Source: Nocardioides sp. HDW12B
Lineage (GTDB): Bacteria; Actinomycetota; Actinomycetes; Propionibacteriales; Nocardioidaceae
Direction: 5' to 3'
Length of the DNA stretch: 64,000 bases
Assembly: GCF_011299595.1 (NCBI RefSeq)
Contig: NZ_CP049867.1
Coordinates: forward strand, 3,162,001-3,226,000
The notes beneath the pieces are model-generated. The model made no database searches. It was given only the letters and a program-made list of their open reading frames with translations, and was not told where the DNA came from. The position numbers were made by a program, and so were the translations under genes. This document shows positions 58,326 through 64,000 of the stretch, piece after piece. Position 1 is the first letter of the stretch; the number at the start of each line of letters is the position of its first letter.

Positions 58326-59402
58326 TCAGACGTTGAAGCGGAACTCCACGACGTCTCCGTCGGCCATGACGTAGTCCTTGCCCTCCATGCGGACCTTGCC
58401 GGCCGACTTGGCCGCGGCCATCGACCCGGACCCGACGAGGTCGTCGAAGGACACGACCTCGGCCTTGATGAAACCCTTCTGGAAGTCGGTGTGGATGACG
58501 CCGGCGGCCTCGGGAGCGGTGGCGCCCTTGCGGATCGTCCAGGCGCGCGACTCCTTCGGCCCGGCGGTCAGGTAGGTCTGCAGGCCGAGGGTGTCGAAGC
58601 CGACGCGGGCCAGCACGTCCAGGCCGGGCTCGTCGATGCCCATCTCGGCGAGCATCTCGCGCGCCTCGTCCTCGTCGCCGAGCTCGACGAGCTCGGACTC
58701 GAACTTCGCGTCGAGGAAGATCGCCTCGGCCGGCGCCACGATGTCGCGCATCTGCTGCTTGAGGTCCTCGTCGCCGAGCTCGTCGGCGTCGCAGTTGAAG
58801 ACGTAGATGTAGGGCTTCGCCGTGAGCAGCGACAGCTCGCGGATCAGGTCGCGGTCGATCGTCGTGGCGATGATCGGCGTGCCCGCCTCGAGCGCCTCCA
58901 TCGCCTCCTTGGTGGCGTCGAGGTTAGCCTTGAGCTCCTTGCGGCCGCGCGCATCCTTCTCCAGACGCGGGATCGCCTTCTCCACGGTCTGCAGGTCGGC
59001 CAGGATCATCTCGGTCTGGATCGTCGAGATGTCGGAGGCCGGGTTCACCTCGCCGTCGACGTGGGTGACGTCCTCGTCGCGGAAGACGCGCGTGACCTGG
59101 CAGATCGCGGCCGACTCGCGGATGTGCGAGAGGAACTTGTTGCCCAGCCCCTCCCCCTGCGAGGCGCCGGCGACGATGCCGGCGATGTCGACGAACTCGA
59201 CGGTGGCGGGCAGGATCTTGGCCGAGGAGAAGATCTCGGCGAGCTTCGCCAGGCGCGGCTCGGGCACACCGACGATGCCGACGTTCGGCTCGATGGTCGC
59301 GAAGGGGTAGTTCGCCGCGAGCACGTCGTTCTTGGTGAGCGCGTTGAACAGGGTCGACTTGCCGGCGTTGGGGAGACCGACGATCCCGATGGTGAGTGCC
59401 AC
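58326..59402 (-). CDS. ychF: Redox-regulated ribosome-binding ATPase YchF
   Basis: A 358-aa P-loop protein of the Obg-like family that prefers ATP to GTP and binds ribosomes. G1 GLPNAGKST at residues 8-16, G3 DIAGIVAGASQGEGLGNKFL, NCDADE in place of the classical NKxD, and a C-terminal TGS domain (TIRKGATAPEAAGVIHTDFQKGFIKAEV). The GTG at 59402 has TAGAAT 8 nt upstream. A very conserved housekeeping gene. It diverges from the desulfurase-like gene across 64 bp. Confidence 0.95.
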   Translation of the reverse strand: MALTIGIVGLPNAGKSTLFNALTKNDVLAANYPFATIEPNVGIVGVPEPRLAKLAEIFSSAKILPATVEFVDIAGIVAGASQGEGLGNKFLSHIRESAAICQVTRVFRDEDVTHVDGEVNPASDISTIQTEMILADLQTVEKAIPRLEKDARGRKELKANLDATKEAMEALEAGTPIIATTIDRDLIRELSLLTAKPYIYVFNCDADELGDEDLKQQMRDIVAPAEAIFLDAKFESELVELGDEDEAREMLAEMGIDEPGLDVLARVGFDTLGLQTYLTAGPKESRAWTIRKGATAPEAAGVIHTDFQKGFIKAEVVSFDDLVGSGSMAAAKSAGKVRMEGKDYVMADGDVVEFRFNV

Positions 59403-59410
59403 GTGCCGGG

Positions 59411-59416
59411 ATTCTA
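59411..59416 (-). promoter_or_regulatory. -10 hexamer TAGAAT of ychF
   Basis: Minus-strand TAGAAT, 8 nt, then GTG at 59402. Confidence 0.5.
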
Positions 59417-59453
59417 CGGCGGCGCAGGACGCGGAGCCGAATCGTGCACGACG

Positions 59454-59459
59454 TACCGT
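59454..59459 (+). promoter_or_regulatory. -10 hexamer TACCGT of the desulfurase-like gene
   Basis: TACCGT, 7 nt, then GTG at 59467; leaderless arrangement. Confidence 0.5.
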
Positions 59460-59466
59460 CTGCCGG

Positions 59467-60720
59467 GTGAGCAGCGACCAGCCGAGACCCGAGACCGCCG
59501 CCGAGTTCACCGCCCGCGTCCGGGCCGCGTTCCCGGCCCTCAGCGACACCGGTGACGGTACGGCGTACTTCGACGGGCCCGGCGGGTCCCAGGTCCCGGC
59601 CGTCGTGGCGCGGGCCGTCGCCGACGCCATGACCGCGGGGCTGTCCAACCGCGGCACCGTGACCGCGTCCGAGCGTCGCGCCGAGGAGGTCGTCGTCGCC
59701 GCTCGCGCCGCCCTCGGCGACCTGCTCGGCAGCGACCCCCGCGGCGTGGTCCTCGGCCGCTCGATGACGCAGCTGACCTTCGACGTCGCCCGCACGCTCG
59801 CCGACGACTGGGGCCCCGGCGACGAGGTGATCGTCACGACGCTCGACCACGACGCCAACCTCCGCCCGTGGGTCACCTGGGCCCAGCGCGCCGGCGCCAC
59901 GGTCAAGCGGCTCGGCTTCGACCCTGTTACCGCCGAGCTGGACGACGTCACGCCCCTGCTGTCCGACCGCACCCGGCTCGTCGCGGTCACCGCCGCCTCC
60001 AACCTGTTCGGCACCCGGCCCGACGTCCGCGCCATCGCCGACGCCGCCCACACCTCCGGTGCCCTCGTGTACGTCGACGCGGTGCACCTGACCCCGCACG
60101 CCGTCGTCGACCGCGCGGCCCTCGGCGCCGACTTCCTGGCCTGCTCGCCCTACAAGTTCTTCGGGCCGCACCTCGGCGCGGTGGCGGCCGACCCGGCGCT
60201 GCTGGAGATCCTGCGGCCCAACAAGCTGCTGCCCTCGACCGACACCGTCCCGGAGCGGTTCGAGCTCGGGACGCTGCCCTACGAGCTCCTCGCCGGCGTG
60301 ACCGCGGCGGTCGACTTCATCGCCGACCTCGCGCCGGGCACGGCCACGACCCGTCGGGAGCGCATCGTCGCCTCGATGACCCACCTCGAGGTGCACGAGG
60401 GCGCGCTGTTCAGCACCCTGCTGCACGCGCTCGCGGGGATCGACGGCGTCACCCTCCACGGCAACGCCACCCACCGCACCCCCACGGCGCTCTTCTCGGT
60501 CGCCGGCCGCACCGGCCGGGAGGTCCACGAGGCGCTGGCGACCGAGGGGGTCAACGCCCCGGCCAGCCACTTCTACGCCCTCGAGGCGTCCCGCCACGCC
60601 GGTCTCGGGGACGCCGGCGCCGTCCGGGCGGGCCTCGCGCCGTACACCTCCGAGAGCGACGTGGAGCGCCTCCTGACGGGCGTCGGGAGGCTCGCCGCCG
60701 CGGCCTCGAGCGTGCCCTGA
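59467..60720 (+). CDS. Class V aminotransferase/cysteine desulfurase-like protein
   Basis: A 417-aa PLP-dependent fold-type I enzyme of the NifS-like (class V) family. Visible: FDGPGGSQVP, NRGTVTASERRAEE, VIVTTLDHDANLRPWV, VDAVHLTPHAVVD (Asp and His of the PLP pocket) and the PLP lysine in SPYKFFGPHLGA. It lacks the flexible Cys-containing loop of true desulfurases at the expected place, so kynureninase-like or other class V chemistry is equally possible. GTG start 7 nt from TACCGT. No fe-s genes adjoin. Confidence 0.87.
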   Translation: MSSDQPRPETAAEFTARVRAAFPALSDTGDGTAYFDGPGGSQVPAVVARAVADAMTAGLSNRGTVTASERRAEEVVVAARAALGDLLGSDPRGVVLGRSMTQLTFDVARTLADDWGPGDEVIVTTLDHDANLRPWVTWAQRAGATVKRLGFDPVTAELDDVTPLLSDRTRLVAVTAASNLFGTRPDVRAIADAAHTSGALVYVDAVHLTPHAVVDRAALGADFLACSPYKFFGPHLGAVAADPALLEILRPNKLLPSTDTVPERFELGTLPYELLAGVTAAVDFIADLAPGTATTRRERIVASMTHLEVHEGALFSTLLHALAGIDGVTLHGNATHRTPTALFSVAGRTGREVHEALATEGVNAPASHFYALEASRHAGLGDAGAVRAGLAPYTSESDVERLLTGVGRLAAAASSVP

Positions 60721-60843
60721 GCGTCCACGGGGCGGGCGTCCGTGTAAGACAACGCCGCATGTCAGCTCCGGACCCCCTACCATCGAGGTGGGGCAAGGGT
60801 CGGCGAGGGGTCGTCGACCGGAGCGGGACGGGAGTGTGCCGGG
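60721..60843. promoter_or_regulatory. Upstream region of the sensor kinase
   Basis: The 123-bp gap contains TACCAT (60778-60783), a plausible -10 that would give a leader of about 55 nt. No gene or further element is seen. Confidence 0.35.
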
Positions 60844-62091
60844 GTGGCAGTCGTGCAACCGACCGCTGAGCCCGTACGGGTGAGGGCGGTGGCGCCGATG
60901 AGATCGGCACCGGACGAGCTGGAGGCGAGGGCGGAGCGCGCCCTGGCCCGTGACGTCCTCGCGACCTCGCAGGACACCGACGTCCAGGAGATCGTCAACC
61001 TGCTGCACAGCATCTGCGACGTCGACATCGCCGCGGTGGCCGTGCCCGACAACGGCCAGTTCCACTACCTGGTCACCGCCGGCATCGACCCGCTGGCCAG
61101 CGACGCCGCCGACACGATGTGCCAGCACACGATGCGTGCCGACCAGCTCGTGGTCGTGCCCGACACCGCCGAGGACCCGCGCTTCGCCGTGAGCCCCTTC
61201 GCCGACGGGCGGATCATGTCGCTGCGCTTCTACGCGTCGGCTCCGCTGCACGCACCCACGGGCACCATCGTGGGTCGGCTCTGCGTCTTCGACACCAGCC
61301 CGCGCGACCTGACGCCGCTGCAGGAGCAGGCGCTCCTGACGCTGGCCGACAGCGTCTCCTCCATCCTCGACCTGCGCCAGCGCAAGCTCGACGCCCCGGC
61401 GGCCGCGGAGGCGGCCGCCGCACGCGGGGCGCACGACGAGGTCGTGAGCGTGGCCTCCCAGGTCAGCCACGACCTGCGGGTGCCGCTGACGGCGCTGAGC
61501 ACCAGCCTCGGGATGCTCGAGGAGTCGACGCCGCCCGACGAGTCGCCGCTGCGCCGCAACCTGCTGGCCAGCGCGCTGCGGAGCACCGCCCGCATGGCGA
61601 GCCTGGTGGACGGGCTGCTGCGGCTCAACGACGTGCAGCGCGGCCTCGACCTGGTCGAGGTCGACCTCGGTGAGGCGGCGCGGCAGGTGGTCCTCGACCT
61701 GGAGGGCCTGATCACCGAGACCGGCGCGACGGTGTCCGTCGGGGCGATGCCCTCGGTGCGCTGCGACGAGGGACTGATCGCCGCGGCCCTGCTGAACCTC
61801 GTCAGCAACGCCGCGAAGTTCGCCCGCCCCGGCGTCGCCCCGGTCATCGAGGTCGCGGCACGACGTACGGCGTTCGGGGTGCGCGTGCTCGTGCGCGACA
61901 ATGGGATCGGGATCCCGCCGGAGGACCGGCACCGCGTCTTCGCGCTCTTCTCACGGCTCACCCACACGCCCGGTCACGGCATCGGCCTGACGACGGTCGC
62001 CCGGGTCGCCGAGGCCCACGGCGGGATGGTCGGCATCGACGACGGCCCCTCGGGCGTCGGCTCCGAGATCTGGTTCGAGCTCCCCGCCTGA
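60844..62091 (+). CDS. GAF-domain sensor histidine kinase, cytoplasmic
   Basis: A 415-aa kinase without membrane segments: a GAF domain (about 35-180; GRIMSLRFYASAPLHAPTGTIVGRLCVFDTSPR), a dimerisation and phosphoacceptor segment VSHDLRVPLTALSTSLGMLEEST with the His near 209, and a HATPase domain (N box NLVSNAAKF, G1 DNGIGIPPED, G2 GHGIGL). It likely senses a small molecule or light-type cofactor in the GAF domain. No response regulator gene lies next to it, so its partner is elsewhere. GTG start. Confidence 0.9.
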   Translation: MAVVQPTAEPVRVRAVAPMRSAPDELEARAERALARDVLATSQDTDVQEIVNLLHSICDVDIAAVAVPDNGQFHYLVTAGIDPLASDAADTMCQHTMRADQLVVVPDTAEDPRFAVSPFADGRIMSLRFYASAPLHAPTGTIVGRLCVFDTSPRDLTPLQEQALLTLADSVSSILDLRQRKLDAPAAAEAAAARGAHDEVVSVASQVSHDLRVPLTALSTSLGMLEESTPPDESPLRRNLLASALRSTARMASLVDGLLRLNDVQRGLDLVEVDLGEAARQVVLDLEGLITETGATVSVGAMPSVRCDEGLIAAALLNLVSNAAKFARPGVAPVIEVAARRTAFGVRVLVRDNGIGIPPEDRHRVFALFSRLTHTPGHGIGLTTVARVAEAHGGMVGIDDGPSGVGSEIWFELPA

Positions 62092-62109
62092 CCCGCCACC
62101 GGGGCGGGT
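62091..62109. terminator. Convergent terminator hairpin
   Basis: ACCCGCC (62091-62097) pairs with GGCGGGT (62103-62109) around 5 nt, overlapping the histidine kinase stop and 8 nt before the DUF2252 stop. Confidence 0.55.
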
Positions 62110-62117
62110 CGCGCCGG

Positions 62118-63434
62118 TCAGGTGGCGGCGATGCCGATCCGGCCGGTGCGGAACGCGTCGACGAACAGCGCGTGGTCGTGGCGGACCTTCTGGGCGTAGT
62201 CCACGCCGAACTCGGTCACCGCCTCGACGAACGCGCGACGACGCCCCTCGAGGCTCTCGCTGATGGCGTCCTCGACCTGGAAGCTGACCAGCGACTGGTC
62301 GCTGTCCTCGTCGGAGGCGCAGTGCACCTTGGCGGTGGCGCGGCCGAGCTGCTCGACGACCGGAGCGATCTCCGACGGCTCGTAGAGCGAGCCCCAGTCG
62401 AGGTCCATCTCGTACGGCGAGATCTCCGCGACGACGTAGCCGACGCCGTCGACCGTGGTGAACCCGAGGTTCGGGTCGGTGTGCGACTGCAGCGCCCGCT
62501 GGCTGACGACCGTGCGCTGGCCCTCGTGCTCGAAGTAGCGCTCGACCTTCTTGGTGTCGACGAAGCGGCTGACGGCCGGCACGTTGGCCTGCTTCATCGA
62601 CAGCACCACGTCGTTGTCGAGCGACTGGCTGAAGCCCTCGACGAGCACGTTGTACGCCGGGAGCCCGGCGCTGCCGATGCCGAAGCCGGACATCCCCACG
62701 ATGTCGCGGACGTCGTAGAACAGCGAGCGGTTGATGCGCTTGGTGTCGGGGATGGACTCCAGGTAGGCGTCGAACGCCTTCTCGATCTTGCGCCGCTCGG
62801 TCTTGGACAGGTGGCGGGCCGCTCCCCCCTCCTTGAACATGCGCACGCCGGTGTCCTGGCTGGTCATCCCGTCGAGCATGGCCGCACGGGTGGACTGGCG
62901 CGCCTTCTGCAGCAACGCCTGGACGGGCCCGTCGGTGTTGTGGAGCTGGAGAGCGAAGTCGTCGTCCTCGACGACCTCGGTGTAGTGCGTGACCTGGGCG
63001 AGGTAGCCGCGCAGGTAGCGCCCGATGAGGGACCGGACGTCCTCCTCCGGCAGCGCCTTGCTCCAGCCCAGCAGCGCCAGGCTCGCGCTGAAGCGCTTGA
63101 GGTCCCACGTGTAGTGCCCCAGGTAGGCCTCGTCGAAGTCGTTGACGTCGAAGACGAGCCGGCCGTCGGCGTTCATGTAGGTGCCGAAGTTCTCGGCGTG
63201 CAGGTCGCCGTGGATCCAGATGCCGCCGCTGCGCTCGTCGACCCAGGGGTCCTCCTCCGGGGTGACGTCGGCGTAGAACAGGCACGCGGTGCCGCGGTAG
63301 AACGCGAAGGGGTCGACGGCCATCTTGCGGTACTTCACCCGGAACGCCGCGGGGTCGGCCTTCATCAGCGGCGCGAAGGCCTCGCCGAGGACGTCGATGA
63401 TCTGCTTCTGGCGGCGGTCGTCGGCTTTCGTCAC
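62118..63434 (-). CDS. DUF2252 family protein (kinase-like fold)
   Basis: A 438-aa protein of the DUF2252 family. Motifs resemble the aminoglycoside/choline kinase fold: GIWIHGDLHAENFGTYMNADGRLVFDVNDFDEAYLGHYTWDLKRF, which carries the HGDxHxxNF catalytic loop and the DFDE metal-binding Asp. A role in phosphorylating a small molecule is inferred from the fold only. The GTG at 63434 starts VTKADDRRQKQIIDVLG; CATGGT 6 nt upstream is a possible leaderless -10. Longer in-frame readings overlap the xth promoter and lack support. Confidence 0.85.
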   Translation of the reverse strand: MTKADDRRQKQIIDVLGEAFAPLMKADPAAFRVKYRKMAVDPFAFYRGTACLFYADVTPEEDPWVDERSGGIWIHGDLHAENFGTYMNADGRLVFDVNDFDEAYLGHYTWDLKRFSASLALLGWSKALPEEDVRSLIGRYLRGYLAQVTHYTEVVEDDDFALQLHNTDGPVQALLQKARQSTRAAMLDGMTSQDTGVRMFKEGGAARHLSKTERRKIEKAFDAYLESIPDTKRINRSLFYDVRDIVGMSGFGIGSAGLPAYNVLVEGFSQSLDNDVVLSMKQANVPAVSRFVDTKKVERYFEHEGQRTVVSQRALQSHTDPNLGFTTVDGVGYVVAEISPYEMDLDWGSLYEPSEIAPVVEQLGRATAKVHCASDEDSDQSLVSFQVEDAISESLEGRRRAFVEAVTEFGVDYAQKVRHDHALFVDAFRTGRIGIAAT

Positions 63435-63497
63435 CCCGACACCATGCCCGCTCGCACCGGGGAGCACACGCCGCTGTGGACCGCGTCGGGCCGGGGG

Positions 63498-63503
63498 TAG
63501 CCT
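63498..63503 (+). promoter_or_regulatory. -10 hexamer TAGCCT of xth
   Basis: TAGCCT, 7 nt, then GTG at 63511; leaderless arrangement. Confidence 0.5.
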
Positions 63504-63510
63504 GCCCGGC

Positions 63511-64000
63511 GTGCGCCTGGCCACATGGAACGTCAACTCCGTCCGCTCCCGCATCGACCGCGTGGAGGCGTTCCTGACCCGCCACGACGTCGACGTCCTC
63601 GCCCTGCAGGAGACCAAGGCCCGTGACGACCAGTGGCCCACGATGGGGCTGCAGGCGATGGGCTACGAGGTCGCGACCAACGGCTACAACCAGTGGAACG
63701 GCGTCGCGATCGTCTCCCGCGTCGGGCTGGAGGACGTGACGCCCGGCTTCTCCGCCATGCCGGAGTACGGCGACCCGCCGGTCAGGGAGGCGCGCGCGCT
63801 CGCCGCGACCTGTGGCGGCGTACGGCTGTGGTCGCTGTACGTGCCCAACGGACGCAAGGTCGGCGACCCGCACTACGACTACAAGCTGGCCTGGCTGGAG
63901 GCGCTGCGCGCGGAGGCGACCGCCTGGTCCCGGGCCAACCCCGAGGTGCCGGTGGCGCTGGGCGGCGACTGGAACGTCGCCCCGCAGGACGAGGACGTGT
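63511..64000 (+). CDS. xth: Exodeoxyribonuclease III, partial at right edge
   Basis: The first 163 codons of a DNase-I-fold AP endonuclease/3'-phosphatase (exonuclease III). MRLATWNVNSVRSRIDRV contains the metal-binding Asn, LALQETKARDDQWP the Glu, WSLYVPNGRKVGDPHYDYKLAWLEAL the active-site Tyr region, and VPVALGGDWNVAPQDEDV the Asp/Asn pair. The rest lies beyond the window. It diverges from the DUF2252 gene across 76 bp. The GTG start fits the leaderless promoter. Confidence 0.92.
   Translation, partial: MRLATWNVNSVRSRIDRVEAFLTRHDVDVLALQETKARDDQWPTMGLQAMGYEVATNGYNQWNGVAIVSRVGLEDVTPGFSAMPEYGDPPVREARALAATCGGVRLWSLYVPNGRKVGDPHYDYKLAWLEALRAEATAWSRANPEVPVALGGDWNVAPQDEDV

Noticed and set aside
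58924-61932. A very long open frame on the minus strand across ychF, the desulfurase-like gene and the histidine kinase.
   Set aside because: It is the antisense of three well-supported genes, has no family match, and long antisense frames are expected at this GC content. Many similar frames elsewhere were dropped for the same reason.

Overview
The window is dense, high-GC DNA from an actinobacterium, most likely a Nocardioides-like member of the Nocardioidaceae. The evidence is a mycothiol-conjugate amidase gene, an F420-dependent LLM oxidoreductase, actinobacterial marker families (DUF3107, DUF3117, DUF5302, DUF2332, DUF6758), a sigE/htrA/tatB/mrp block, and the short dispersed repeats typical of that family. 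Genes are packed with many 1-14 nt overlaps. Many starts are GTG, and more than fifteen lie 5-8 nt behind a TAnnnT hexamer, the pattern expected of leaderless transcripts. I see no rRNA, tRNA, CRISPR array, prophage, insertion sequence or recognisable defence system; this is chromosomal core and near-core DNA.

Layout. 1-7.8 kb: moeZ, a TetR regulator, DUF3107, a ferritin-like protein, an RhlE-type helicase, an L,D-transpeptidase, a solitary ParA and an SDR. This order resembles the mycobacterial Rv3206c-Rv3213c neighbourhood (from memory). 7.9-11.2 kb: PHP phosphoesterase, DUF6758, NUDIX, histidine phosphatase, MaoC. 11.3-17.5 kb: surface-glycan type genes (sulfotransferase-like protein, LicD-methyltransferase fusion, GT-B glycosyltransferase) next to phosphoglucomutase. 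17.6-21.8 kb: DUF2332, a lipoprotein, an acyl-CoA dehydrogenase, a secreted DNase-I-fold protein. 22-28.7 kb: soluble MgtE-like protein, DUF1003, Mrp, TatB, HtrA, SigE and an O-methyltransferase, resembling Rv1232c-Rv1220c but without the anti-sigma gene rseA. 28.7-31 kb: GNAT, leucyl aminopeptidase, DUF3117. 31-39.6 kb: enoyl-CoA hydratase, then tag, DivIVA-like, LOG and dapE in a tightly coupled operon diverging from dapD; an anchored wall-hydrolase-like protein; two tandem small paralogues; dapC coupled to a 7Fe ferredoxin. This is a meso-DAP/lysine block. 39.7-45.4 kb: GNAT, VanW protein, mca and unknowns. 45.5-49.4 kb: acyl-CoA dehydrogenase plus LLM operon diverging from a MerR regulator over a shared palindromic operator. 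49.6-64 kb: secreted small protein, fructosamine kinase, NUDIX, MOSC, PAP2, acyl-ACP desaturase, VOC, methyltransferase, epimerase, ychF, a class V aminotransferase, a GAF histidine kinase, DUF2252 and the start of xth.

The most unusual features are structural. A hairpin of about 65 nt lies inside a GNAT coding sequence. Two related nested palindromes, and one unrelated larger inverted repeat, lie between convergent genes. A perfect 167-bp tandem duplication of a dispersed repeat follows DUF3107. The leucyl aminopeptidase start codon sits in the loop of a perfect hairpin. Two genes appear to begin at CTG and ATT. Two TAG stop codons double as the first half of the next gene's -10 hexamer.
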